Shown piece by piece: positions 52,414 through 61,929 of a stretch of 64,000 nt of DNA. Made by a program: the position numbers and the translations under genes. Under the pieces are notes generated by a model, which was not told the origin of the DNA, searched no databases, and worked only from the letters and a program-made list of their open reading frames with translations. How positions within the stretch are numbered: position 1 is the stretch's first letter; each line of letters opens with the position of its first letter. This DNA comes from Microthrixaceae bacterium (GTDB lineage Bacteria; Actinomycetota; Acidimicrobiia; Acidimicrobiales; Iamiaceae): contig JADJDU010000008.1 in the NCBI GenBank assembly GCA_016702505.1, positions 124,001-188,000 on the forward strand. The letters are read 5' to 3'.

Positions 52414-52419
52414 TAGGGT
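52414..52419 (+). promoter_or_regulatory. Likely -10 box of a leaderless promoter
   Basis: TAGGGT is 6 bp before the GTG at 52426 with no ribosome site. Confidence 0.45.
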
Positions 52420-52425
52420 TGCGCC

Positions 52426-53141
52426 GTGCAGATCGGCATCCTTGGAGGTACCGGACCCGCGGGCAGCGCTTTGGGCGTGCGCCTGGCATCGGTGGGGTTC
52501 GACGTGGTCATCGGCTCTCGGTCCAAGTATCGGGCCATGGAGGTGGTCGACAAGCTGCACGAGCAGTGGCCAGCGCTGAACCTGTCGGTGACCGCCGGAG
52601 ACAATGCCGCGGCCGCGGCGGCCGACGTGGTTGTCATCGCCACGCCGTGGGACGCCGCCTACGGCACCGCCACCTCGGTCGCCGACGCCCTCGACGGCAA
52701 GGTCGTGATCTGCATGGCCAACGCCCTCACCCGCATCGGCAAGGAGTTCCAACCTCTGGTTCCGCCCCGGGGTTCGGTGGCCGCCAGCGTGCAGGCCGCG
52801 GTGCCGGGCTGTCGGGTGGCGGCCGGTTTCCACCACGTTCCGGCCAAGGAGCTCGGGGATCTCGATCACCCGATCGAGTCCGACGTGTTGATCTGTTCGG
52901 ACTTCCCTGATGCCACCGAGGTGACCTCGGCGATCGTGGCGGCGGTGCCCAACATGCGTCCGCTCGACGCCGGCGGCCTGTCCCAGGCCACCCCAATCGA
53001 GTCGTTCACCGCCGTTCTCCTCCAGCTCAACGTCCACTACCGGACCAGGGTGGCGGTCAAGTTCACCGGTATCCCCGAGCCGCAGCCGGTCGGTCCGGCG
53101 GAGGCCTCGCCCGAAGCCGCAACCGGGACGGAGGAGGCGTG

Positions 53142-53142
<1 letters not shown>
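52426..53142 (+). CDS. npdG: F420H2:NADP+ oxidoreductase
   Basis: 238 residues from GTG at 52426. MQIGILGGTGPAGSALGVRLASVGFDVVIGSR is the NADP-binding Rossmann start with the Ser-Arg that prefers NADPH. ADVVVIATPWDA, VICMANALTR and the late segment SFTAVLLQLNVHYRTRVAVKFTG complete the family pattern. It moves hydride between NADPH and the deazaflavin coenzyme F420. It is followed directly by mshC with a one-base overlap, so two low-molecular-weight redox cofactor systems are co-transcribed. Confidence 0.88.
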
Positions 53143-54278
<1,136 letters not shown>

Positions 54279-54281
54279 TCC

Positions 54282-54319
54282 TGACACCCCGTCAGAAGTC
54301 GTGACATCTTCTGGTGTCA
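54282..54319 (+). terminator. Hairpin after mshC, candidate terminator
   Basis: TGACACC(CCGT)CAGAAG pairs with CTTCTGGTGTCA apart from a small bulge. It begins 4 bp after the mshC stop. No T-run follows. Confidence 0.4.
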
Positions 54320-54403
54320 CGATCAAATTCATTGCAGTCTCATCCACTCTGACGAAAACTGGTACGCACCGCGGCGCCAGATGAGGCATGATGAAGGTCC
54401 GCT

Positions 54404-55360
54404 ATGACTTCGGAAGACGTAGGAAAGCTGTACCCGGTCGCCAAGGCCGTGCTCACACCGATCTTTCGCGCCGCTTGGCGGTTCGACCTCCAGGGTTTGG
54501 AGAACATTCCCGCGGCGGGGCCGGCCATTCTGTGCCCCAACCACACCTCGGTGCTGGACTCGTTTTTCGTTCCCGCCATGCTTCCACGACGGGTCAGCTA
54601 TGTGGGCAAGGCCGAGTACATGGACGACTGGAAGACCCGCCGTCTGTTCCCGGCTCTGGGCATGATCCCCATCGACCGCAGCGGTGGAGACGCCGCCGAA
54701 CGGGCACTGGCCACCGCTCAGCGCCTCCTCGAACAGGGCGAGCTGTTCGGCATCTACCCCGAAGGCACGCGGTCGCGTGACGGCCGTCTCTACCGAGGCA
54801 AGACCGGCCCGGCCCGGCTGGCGCTGCGTACCGGCGCACCGATCATCCCCATCGGAATCCGTGGCGCCCGAGACGTCATGCCGCCCGACGCCAAGTTCCC
54901 CAGGCTGCGAATGCCGGTGACCATCACCTTCGGGCGCCCGATAGACGTCACCCGCTACATGAGCCGAGCCGATGACCACATGGTCCTGCGCCAGATCATC
55001 GACGAGGTCATGTACGAGATCCGAGAACTGTCGGGTCAGGAATACGTGAACGAGTACGCCGCCGGCCGCAAGCCAGCCCCGGTCGAGCCGGTCATAGACC
55101 TTCGTCCCACGCCCGAACCGGCGGCAGAGGCCGAACTGCGCCCGGTACCAGCTCGCAACGGCAGCGGTGGAGCCAACGGCCACACCGGAACCAACGGCCA
55201 CAACGGCCACAAGAACGGCCACTCCGAACCAGTGGCGGCTCCGGCCAACGCGGACGGCGCCAGCGACGCCGAGGACAGCGAGTTCGTACGAGCCACCCGG
55301 CCCCGGTCCTCGGCCGACGTGCTGCGCAACCCGCCGCGGCGAGCCCACCTCACCACCTGA
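54404..55360 (+). CDS. 1-acyl-sn-glycerol-3-phosphate acyltransferase (PlsC family)
   Basis: 318 residues. The catalytic HX4D motif is in CPNHTSVLDSFFVPAML, followed by GMIPIDRSGGDAAERAL, the phosphate-binding YPEGTRSRDGRLYRGKTGPARLAL and PIIPIGIRGARDVMP. It transfers an acyl chain to lysophosphatidic acid at the membrane. After about residue 225 the protein becomes low-complexity, with Asn-Gly-His repeats (NGHTGTNGHNGHKNGH) of unknown role, absent from standard PlsC. The gene lies just upstream of thrS and the PIM genes, so it belongs to the same lipid theme. Confidence 0.88.
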   Translation: MTSEDVGKLYPVAKAVLTPIFRAAWRFDLQGLENIPAAGPAILCPNHTSVLDSFFVPAMLPRRVSYVGKAEYMDDWKTRRLFPALGMIPIDRSGGDAAERALATAQRLLEQGELFGIYPEGTRSRDGRLYRGKTGPARLALRTGAPIIPIGIRGARDVMPPDAKFPRLRMPVTITFGRPIDVTRYMSRADDHMVLRQIIDEVMYEIRELSGQEYVNEYAAGRKPAPVEPVIDLRPTPEPAAEAELRPVPARNGSGGANGHTGTNGHNGHKNGHSEPVAAPANADGASDAEDSEFVRATRPRSSADVLRNPPRRAHLTT

Positions 55361-55405
55361 CGGCCAGGGGCCGAATCCACCTTCGGGGAGGGGTGGGCGA
55401 ACGCC

Positions 55406-55411
55406 TACCAT
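55406..55411 (+). promoter_or_regulatory. Likely -10 box of a leaderless promoter
   Basis: TACCAT is 6 bp upstream of the ATG at 55418 of thrS, and no ribosome site is present. Confidence 0.4.
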
Positions 55412-55417
55412 CCGACG

Positions 55418-57433
55418 ATGGCCGACATCACGATCAAGCTGCCCGACGCGTCGCAACGTTCGGTTCCAGCGGGGACAACGGTGCTCGGTCTGGCCGAATC
55501 GATCGGACGCCGCCTGGCCAAGGACGCCGTGATCGGCGTGGTGAACGACACCGAACGCGACCTGAACTGGGTGCTCCAAGATGGCGACGAGGTCGAGATC
55601 GCTACGGCGGGATCCGAACGAGGGCTCTACACGATTCGCCACTCCACCACCCACGTGATGGCCCAGGCCGTGCTCGAACTGTTCCCCGGTGCCACCTTCG
55701 CCATCGGGCCACCGGTCGAAGACGGCTTCTACTACGACTTCGAGCTCCCGGCCGGTCCCGATGGCCGGGCGGGGACGTTCGTTCCCGAAGACCTCGAACG
55801 GATCGAAGCTCGTATGCGCGAGATCCTCGCTCAGGCCCAACCATTCGTGCGCGACGAGATCCCCGAGGACAGGGCCCGTGAGGTGTTCGCCGGGCATCGC
55901 TTCAAGCTGGAGATCATCGACGGTCAGACCGACGACCCCATGTCGGCCACCGCCGCGGGCGTGGTGCGTACCTATGAGAACCCTCCCACCGAACCGTGGG
56001 CCGAGCCGCCCTTCGCCGGCTACCCCGGGTTCGTCGACCTGTGCCGAGGCCCCCACGTCCCCGACACCGGCCGCTTCCTCGGGCACTTCAAGCTGATGCG
56101 GGTGGCCGGCGCCTACTGGCGCGGCGATGAACGCAACCCGATGCTCCAACGCATCTACGGCACGGCGTGGGCCACCAAGGCCGATCTCGAGGCCCACCTC
56201 CACCGCTTGGAGGAGGCGGCCAAGCGAGACCATCGAAAGCTGGCCACCGAACTCGATCTGTTGAGCTTCCCCGAGATGTTGGGCGGTGGTCTGGCGGTGT
56301 GGCACCCCAAGGGTGCCATCGTGCGCAAGCTCATGGAGGACTACAGCCGTACCCGCCACCAAGAGGGCGGCTACGAATTCGTCTACACGCCCCACATCGC
56401 CAACGGTCGTCTGTACGAGACGTCGGGTCACCTCGACTTCTACGCCGAGGGCATGTACCCGCCCATGGAGATGGACAACGGGCGCTACTACCCCAAGCCC
56501 ATGAACTGCCCGATGCACAACCTGGTGTACGGGTCGCGCCAACGCTCCTACCGGGAGCTGCCCCTGCGCCTGTTCGAGCTGGGGTCGGTCTACCGCTACG
56601 AGAAGTCCGGCACGCTCCATGGGCTGATGCGCATCCGGGGCTTCACCCAGGACGACAGCCACATCTACTGCACGCCCGAGCAGGCCCACGACGAGATCCG
56701 CAGCCTGCTGGGCTTCGTGCTGTCGGTGTTGCGCGCCTTCGGGTTCGACGACTTCGAAGCCAACCTGTCCACCCGACCCCCCGAGAAGTCGGTGGGAACC
56801 GATGAGGGGTGGGCCGCGGCCATCGATGCCTTGCGTGCAGCCCTGGAAGCCGAAGGTTTGGACTACGAGGTCGATGAAGGCGGCGGCGCCTTCTACGGAC
56901 CCAAGATCGACGTCAAGGTCAAGGACGCCATCGGGCGGAGCTGGCAGCTATCCACCATCCAATACGACTTCAACATGAACGAACGCTTCGACCTCACCTA
57001 TGTGGGGGAGGACGGCAAGCACCATCGGCCGATCATGTTGCACCGCGCCCTGTTCGGGTCGGTGGAGCGATTCTTCGGCGTGTTGCTAGAGCACTACGCC
57101 GGTGCCTTCCCGACCTGGTTGGCCCCGGTCCAGGTCCGGGTCCTGCCGGTGCGCGACGACCACGACACCTACGCCGCCGAGGTGGTCGACGAGCTGGCTG
57201 CGCTGGGCATCAGAGCCGATGGCGTCGACGCGGACGAGAAGTTGGGCAACCGGATCCGCAAGGCCAAGGGCGAGAAGATCCCCTATGTGCTGGTGGTGGG
57301 TGACGACGACGTGGCGGCCCGAACCGTGGGTGTGAACCCGCGCGGCGGTGAGGTGGAGCGAGGGGTTTCCCTCGACGTGTTCGCCCAGCGGATCGTGGAC
57401 GAGGTGGACGACCAGGTCCACCTGGCTCGGTGA
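55418..57433 (+). CDS. thrS: Threonyl-tRNA synthetase
   Basis: 671 residues. A TGS domain (1 to about 62) is followed by the editing domain (HSTTHVMAQAVLELFPGA with its metal-type His motif) and the class II core: zinc Cys in YPKPMNCPMHNLVYGSRQRSY, motif 2 FRYEKSG-type (YRYEKSGTLHGLMRIRGFTQDDSHIYC), zinc His in MLHRALFGSVERFFGVLLEHYAG, which is also motif 3. The anticodon-binding domain at the end has VRVLPVRDDHDTYAAEV and KIPYVLVVGDDD. It charges tRNA-Thr. It heads a run of genes (thrS - HIT - pgsA - patA - pimA) known from mycobacteria. Confidence 0.97.
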   Translation: MADITIKLPDASQRSVPAGTTVLGLAESIGRRLAKDAVIGVVNDTERDLNWVLQDGDEVEIATAGSERGLYTIRHSTTHVMAQAVLELFPGATFAIGPPVEDGFYYDFELPAGPDGRAGTFVPEDLERIEARMREILAQAQPFVRDEIPEDRAREVFAGHRFKLEIIDGQTDDPMSATAAGVVRTYENPPTEPWAEPPFAGYPGFVDLCRGPHVPDTGRFLGHFKLMRVAGAYWRGDERNPMLQRIYGTAWATKADLEAHLHRLEEAAKRDHRKLATELDLLSFPEMLGGGLAVWHPKGAIVRKLMEDYSRTRHQEGGYEFVYTPHIANGRLYETSGHLDFYAEGMYPPMEMDNGRYYPKPMNCPMHNLVYGSRQRSYRELPLRLFELGSVYRYEKSGTLHGLMRIRGFTQDDSHIYCTPEQAHDEIRSLLGFVLSVLRAFGFDDFEANLSTRPPEKSVGTDEGWAAAIDALRAALEAEGLDYEVDEGGGAFYGPKIDVKVKDAIGRSWQLSTIQYDFNMNERFDLTYVGEDGKHHRPIMLHRALFGSVERFFGVLLEHYAGAFPTWLAPVQVRVLPVRDDHDTYAAEVVDELAALGIRADGVDADEKLGNRIRKAKGEKIPYVLVVGDDDVAARTVGVNPRGGEVERGVSLDVFAQRIVDEVDDQVHLAR

Positions 57434-58017
57434 GCGGCACCGATCCCACCGCTCCCGCTGGGCCCGGGGGAGTGCCAGCGGCTGGGGGCGGACCCACCCC
57501 CGCACTCGGGCGGCTGTGGGCCGGGTGGCGGACCACCTACATCACCCGGGTCAGCGACGACGACGCCGAGGTGCGGCCCGACATCGAGGGACGCTCGCTG
57601 TTCGAACGGATCCTGGCCAGCGATCTGCCCGACCGGGAGTCTGGAGTGCTGCACCGTGGCGAGCGGTGCTTCGCCGTCCTCAATGCCTTCCCCTACGGCT
57701 CGGGTCATCTGATGGTGCTGCCCAACCGGGCGGTGGCCGACCTGGCCGACCTAGACGCCGATGAGTCGGCCGAGCTGTGGTCGCTGGTGCACGCCGCGGT
57801 GGCGGCCATCCGGGCTGCCTATCGGCCCGATGGGGTGAACGTGGGAGTCAACCTGGGTGCGGGTGCCGGCGCCGGTGTGCCCGACCACCTCCACGTCCAC
57901 TGCCTGCCCCGCTGGTCGGGTGACACCAACTTCATGACCGCAGTGGCCGAGACCCGGGTCCTGCCCGAACCGCTGGTCACCTCGTGGGACAAGCTGACGT
58001 CGGCTTGGCCGACCTGA
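57430..58017 (+). CDS. HIT-family nucleotide phosphorylase/hydrolase (Rv2613c-like)
   Basis: 195 residues from GTG at 57430, overlapping thrS at GTGA. The catalytic triad motif HLHVHCLPRW sits near residue 157, and FAVLNAFPYGSGHLMVLPNRAVADLADL is the typical HIT centre. The Mycobacterium homologue in the same place is a diadenosine tetraphosphate (AP4A) phosphorylase. AP4A is a by-product of aminoacyl-tRNA synthetases, so a link with thrS is reasonable. The N-terminal 30 residues are Pro/Gly-rich and probably disordered. Confidence 0.88.
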   Translation: MSGTDPTAPAGPGGVPAAGGGPTPALGRLWAGWRTTYITRVSDDDAEVRPDIEGRSLFERILASDLPDRESGVLHRGERCFAVLNAFPYGSGHLMVLPNRAVADLADLDADESAELWSLVHAAVAAIRAAYRPDGVNVGVNLGAGAGAGVPDHLHVHCLPRWSGDTNFMTAVAETRVLPEPLVTSWDKLTSAWPT

Positions 58018-58078
58018 GGAGGTCGCCATGGCCGCCGCATTGGGCTGATGGCCTCGAGCCTCGGTACCGTCAAGGGTG

Positions 58079-58600
58079 ATGGCAGAGGTTCCCCCAGACG
58101 ACGAGGTCAGAGACGAGCTCCCAGAGGACCTCAACGCGTCCGAGTTCGTCGGGCCCTACGTGTTCCCCAACAACAACCGCCGTCGGGTTCCCGGCTACCT
58201 CTACATCGGCATCGGTGCCGCCATGGTGATCGGGTACCTCGCCTTCGGTGAGGATGCCGTGCTGGTGAACGTGGGCTACCTGTGGGGTGGAGTGGCCCTG
58301 GTGGCGATAGGGCTCTACCACTTGTTGGCGGGCTGGAACCTAGATGTGGATGAGCGAGATGCCTTGGTGGCCGCCACCGAACAGGTCGGCTTCCCAGTCG
58401 GTCACGCATCGGCTCAGTTGGGTTGGCGGGGTCTGGCCAGCCGCCCGACTTGGAGGATCCTCCTCTACTCGGCCGAGAACCCGCCGACCCGCCGTGGTCT
58501 GGTGATGGTCGACGGGGTCGATGGAGCCATCGTGGACTGGTTCACCGAGGACAACCCCGAAGACTGGTCCGACCTAGACGGTGACCTGACCCAGACCTGA
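58079..58600 (+). CDS. Conserved membrane protein of unknown function
   Basis: 173 residues from the ATG at 58079 (GTG 58076 is also possible; TACCGT lies just upstream as a -10-like box). An acidic N-terminus precedes GPYVFPNNNRRRVPGYLYIGIGAAMVIGYLAFG, then VNVGYLWGGVALVAIGLYHLLAGW; together two membrane helices (about 40-90). The soluble rest begins LDVDERDALVAATEQVGFPVGHASAQLGWRG and resembles nothing I recognise. It lies within the thrS-pimA block, where mycobacteria have no equivalent. Confidence 0.7.
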   Translation: MAEVPPDDEVRDELPEDLNASEFVGPYVFPNNNRRRVPGYLYIGIGAAMVIGYLAFGEDAVLVNVGYLWGGVALVAIGLYHLLAGWNLDVDERDALVAATEQVGFPVGHASAQLGWRGLASRPTWRILLYSAENPPTRRGLVMVDGVDGAIVDWFTEDNPEDWSDLDGDLTQT

Positions 58601-58772
58601 GTCCCTGCGGCGGGCCGACGAGTGAGTCGGCAGGGAAGTCGGCGTGGGAGGCGGCCCAGCCTCGGGCGGAATGAAATGACGGGTGAACTCGGTTTGGCGC
58701 GACTAGACCTGTGCAAGAACAGGTAAGGGTGCTAACTTCTGCAAGCAGATTCGTCCCTTCGGAGGAAACACC

Positions 58773-59483
58773 ATGTTCGACGGTCACTTCCGTGCCGACG
58801 CCGAACGCAAGCTCAAGCCAGTCGGCCAGCAACTTCACGGCACCGGCATACGCGCCGACCACCTGACGATGCTCGGCGTGGCCATGGCTTTCGGGGCATC
58901 GGTGGCCATAGGCATGGGCGCTCTTCGCCTCGGGCTGCTGCTACTAGCTCTTACCGCCCTGCCCGATGTGCTCGATGGCGCGGTGGCCAAGGCGTCGGGT
59001 ACCGCCTCGCCTCGGGGTGCGTTCTTCGATTCCGTGGCAGACCGCTTCACCGACGCACTCATGTTCATGGGTGTGGCCTGGTACCTGGCTACGAACCACC
59101 CGGGACGGATCGCCCTGCTGCCCATGGCGATCATGGCGCTGTCGATGCTGATCTCCTACGAGCGGGCCAAGGCAGAATCCCTAGGCTTCGATGCCAGAGG
59201 CGGGCTCATGGAGCGGGCCGAGCGGATCATCGCCCTGGCTCTCGGTCTGTTGTTCAGCCAGTTCCTGATCCCGATCCTGTGGGTGATGCTGGCCGGCACC
59301 GCGCTCACCGCCGTCACCCGGTTCATGAAGGTGTGGAACCAGGCCACGGCATCGGTCCCCACCCTGGCCGAACGCTCAATGGACCGCCCGCGAACCCGTG
59401 TACGCAACCGACAGGATCGTCGAGTGGCACGCTCCACCACCCGCCAGGTGCGGCGCCGCACCCAACTTCGCCCGCCTCGCTGA
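58773..59483 (+). CDS. pgsA: Phosphatidylinositol phosphate synthase (CDP-alcohol phosphotransferase)
   Basis: 236 residues with GGAGG before the ATG. The CDP-alcohol phosphotransferase signature is DVLDGAVAKASGTASPRGAFFDSVADRFTDA (about 65-95), with all four Asp. The invariant Arg of the A-R pair is Lys here. Six membrane segments surround it. It makes phosphatidylinositol phosphate from CDP-diacylglycerol and inositol phosphate, the first step to phosphatidylinositol and PIMs. The basic tail (DRPRTRVRNRQDRRVARSTTRQVRRRTQ) is unusual and may contact the membrane or nucleic acid. patA follows after 6 bp. Confidence 0.88.
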   Translation: MFDGHFRADAERKLKPVGQQLHGTGIRADHLTMLGVAMAFGASVAIGMGALRLGLLLLALTALPDVLDGAVAKASGTASPRGAFFDSVADRFTDALMFMGVAWYLATNHPGRIALLPMAIMALSMLISYERAKAESLGFDARGGLMERAERIIALALGLLFSQFLIPILWVMLAGTALTAVTRFMKVWNQATASVPTLAERSMDRPRTRVRNRQDRRVARSTTRQVRRRTQLRPPR

Positions 59484-59489
59484 CGCTCC

Positions 59490-60374
59490 TTGGCCATCGA
59501 ACCGGCCTACGCCGCCTATCGCTTCGGAAGCGCGGTAGCGCGCGCCCTGCCTGAGCGAGCGGTCGGCCCGTTTTCCGCCGGCGTCGGCCGCCTGGCGGCC
59601 CGTGTGATGGACGACCGACGACAGATGGTCCGTCGCCACCAACTCCGGGTCCGTCCCGACCTGACCGAGGAGGAGCTCCAACGGGCAGTACGAGCCACCT
59701 TCGCCCACTACACCCACTACTGGGTTGAGTCCTTCCGCTTGCCGGGAACTCCGCCGGCGGTGTTGGACGATCGCCTGCACACCGAAGGCGCGGATCACAT
59801 CTTCGCTGCCCTCGAAGCCGGAAAGGGCTGCATCTTGGCCATGCCCCACCTCGGAGCCTGGGAGTGGTCGGCGTTCTGGCTGACCTCGTGTCACCACGTA
59901 CCGGTGACGGCCGTGGTCGAGGCGGTGGAACCTCCAGAGCTGGCGGCATGGTTCGTGGGATTGCGATCCAAGCTCGGAATGGAGGTCGTCCCCCTCGACG
60001 CCCACGCGGGCACCACCGCGGCCAAGGCCCTCAAAGCCAACCGGGTCCTGGCTCTGCTGAGCGACCGCGACGTGGCCGGCGGAGGAGTGGAGGTCGACTT
60101 CTTCGGCGAACGGACCACCCTGCCCGCCGGACCTGCCACCCTCGCCCTTCGTTCGGGTGCGCCCATAGTTCCCGCCACCACCTACTTCGACGGCAACGTG
60201 CACTTCGGGGTGGCCCGGCCTCCGCTCGACACGACACGTCAGGGAAAGCTCCGCGAAGACGTGGCTCGCATCACCCAGGCCATGGCCCACGAGTTCGAAG
60301 CCATGATTCGACGAGCACCAGAACAATGGCACCTGCTCCAGCCCAACTGGCCCAGCGATCACGAGGTCCGCTGA
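59490..60374 (+). CDS. patA: Phosphatidylinositol mannoside acyltransferase
   Basis: 294 residues from TTG at 59490. LpxL/HtrB-type fold: the catalytic His-Glu pair in MPHLGAWEWSAFWL, the loop LSDRDVAGGGVEVDFFGERTTLPAGPATLALRSGAPIVP and the end PEQWHLLQPNWPSDHE. It adds a palmitoyl-type chain to the mannose of PIM1 or PIM2. It sits between pgsA and pimA as in mycobacteria. The substitution of the usual DRD context (SDRD) is conserved, so activity is expected. Confidence 0.92.
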   Translation: MAIEPAYAAYRFGSAVARALPERAVGPFSAGVGRLAARVMDDRRQMVRRHQLRVRPDLTEEELQRAVRATFAHYTHYWVESFRLPGTPPAVLDDRLHTEGADHIFAALEAGKGCILAMPHLGAWEWSAFWLTSCHHVPVTAVVEAVEPPELAAWFVGLRSKLGMEVVPLDAHAGTTAAKALKANRVLALLSDRDVAGGGVEVDFFGERTTLPAGPATLALRSGAPIVPATTYFDGNVHFGVARPPLDTTRQGKLREDVARITQAMAHEFEAMIRRAPEQWHLLQPNWPSDHEVR

Positions 60375-60375
60375 G

Positions 60376-61503
60376 GTGCGGGTCGGACTTGTTTGCCCGT
60401 ACAGCATCAGCGTTCCCGGAGGCGTGCAGGAACAGGTGCTCGGCCTGGCCCGAGCTCTTCGATCACAAGGTCACATGGCCCGCGTTCTCGCTCCGTCGGA
60501 TGGACCTCCCCCCGATGGATGGGTCACCCCGCTGGGCAACAGCGTCCCCACCGCGGCCAACGGTTCGATTGCCCCGATCGCACCGGATCCATCAGCCCAA
60601 CTCCGGCTTATCCGAGCTGTACGAGACGAAGGTTTCGATGTTCTTCACATCCACGAACCGATGGTTCCTGGCCCGTGCATGACCGCGTGCCTCATCAAGC
60701 CCGCTCCCATCGTCGCCACGTTCCACGCCGCCGGTAACCACGCGTCGTACCAGTTCCTCAACCCGGCCCTGCGTTGGTTGGCCGAGCGCATCGACGTGCG
60801 GGCCACCGTGTCTGCTGAGGCTGAGGCGCTGGCCACCACCCACCTCGGCGGAACCTACGAGCGTCTGTTCAACGGCATCGAGATAGATCGCTTCACCGAC
60901 GTGGACCCGTGGCCCACCGAGGGTCCGACCGTGTTCTTCCTAGGGCGCCACGAGGAGCGCAAAGGGTTGGATGTGCTCCTGGACGCGCTGCCCGGTCTAC
61001 CCGAGCACATCAGAATCTGGATCGGATCCGACGGACCCGACACCGAACGGCTCAAGGTTCGACACGCCGGAGACCCGAGGATCGAATGGCTCGGTCGTCT
61101 CAGTGACCTCGACAAGCGGCGCCGCTTGGCTGCCGCCACGGTGTTCTGCGCTCCGTCGCTGCACGGCGAGTCCTTCGGCGTGGTCCTGTTGGAGGCCATG
61201 GCCGCCAGCACCGCCATCGTGGCGTCAAACCTGAGCGGCTACAGGCTGGTGGCCCGTTCGGACCGAGATGCCCTGCTGGTGGAGCCCGGCGACGCCAATG
61301 CCCTCGGCGCCGCCATCACCCGAGTGCTGATCGACTCGGACCTGAGAGAAAGCCTCGTGTCCTCTGGTCGAGATCGAGCCGTGGAGTTCTCGATGGACAG
61401 CCTCGCATCCCACTACGTCGAGCTCTACCGGCAGGTCACCACCCCCACGGCCCAACCCCGGGGTTGGCGATCGACGCGCGGTAATCGGTCCTCCACCAGA
61501 TGA
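60376..61503 (+). CDS. pimA: Phosphatidylinositol alpha-mannosyltransferase
   Basis: 375 residues from GTG at 60376, one base after the patA stop. GT4 fold: VGLVCPYSISVPGGVQEQVLGLARAL at the start, HIHEPMVPGPCM in the acceptor half, the donor half FFLGRHEERKGLDVLLDAL and GESFGVVLLEAMAAST, the Glu-x7-Glu motif. It transfers mannose from GDP-mannose to phosphatidylinositol to begin PIM synthesis on the cytoplasmic face of the membrane. The C-terminal tail PTAQPRGWRSTRGNRSSTR is charged and poorly conserved. Confidence 0.93.
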   Translation: MRVGLVCPYSISVPGGVQEQVLGLARALRSQGHMARVLAPSDGPPPDGWVTPLGNSVPTAANGSIAPIAPDPSAQLRLIRAVRDEGFDVLHIHEPMVPGPCMTACLIKPAPIVATFHAAGNHASYQFLNPALRWLAERIDVRATVSAEAEALATTHLGGTYERLFNGIEIDRFTDVDPWPTEGPTVFFLGRHEERKGLDVLLDALPGLPEHIRIWIGSDGPDTERLKVRHAGDPRIEWLGRLSDLDKRRRLAAATVFCAPSLHGESFGVVLLEAMAASTAIVASNLSGYRLVARSDRDALLVEPGDANALGAAITRVLIDSDLRESLVSSGRDRAVEFSMDSLASHYVELYRQVTTPTAQPRGWRSTRGNRSSTR

Positions 61504-61592
61504 ACTCCGGCCGGCTGGACCTCCCATAGAGTGGCCCGATCCAACCGTGCGCTCCGAGCAACCGGTGCACGACCATCCATCTTGGAGATCCA

Positions 61593-61910
61593 GTGATTCC
61601 CGTCGTCATCGCCGTGGTCGTGATCATCGCCCTGCTGGTGCTTCTCGACGTCTACTTCTACAAGAGCCTGGTGGGCGTGCGGGCTGAAGTCGACGCCGCG
61701 TGGGCAGCCCTGGAGCAGGCCCAGGCCAGCTCGGACCCCGGCCAGGTCGCCACCGCGGCCAAGGTCTACAACGCCTCGGTCGCGGTCTACAACACCAAGA
61801 TCGAGACCGTTCCCTGGTCGGCCATAGCTCGTCGATTCAAGTTCGAGAGCCGCAAGCCGTTCGCCGCTGGCGGCGAACCGAGCGCTACGACCGGCCCCAA
61901 CGACTACTGA
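61593..61910 (+). CDS. Short LemA-like membrane protein
   Basis: 105 residues from GTG at 61593 with GGAG 6 bp upstream. One membrane helix (IPVVIAVVVIIALLVLLDVYF) is followed by SLVGVRAEVDAAWAALEQAQ, reminiscent of the LemA N-terminus, and then AAKVYNASVAVYNTKIETVPWSAIARRFKFESRKPF, which matches the end of LemA. The middle roughly 70-80 residues of normal LemA are missing. The next gene is an M48-like protein, the usual neighbour of lemA. It may be a shortened LemA or a helper of that protein. Confidence 0.6.
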   Translation: MIPVVIAVVVIIALLVLLDVYFYKSLVGVRAEVDAAWAALEQAQASSDPGQVATAAKVYNASVAVYNTKIETVPWSAIARRFKFESRKPFAAGGEPSATTGPNDY

Positions 61911-61929
61911 CCCGCCGAGGTCTTCCGAC

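Noticed and set aside
54329..56689. A 786-codon minus-strand open frame
   Set aside because: It lies opposite plsC and thrS, both certain genes; long antisense frames are expected at this GC content.
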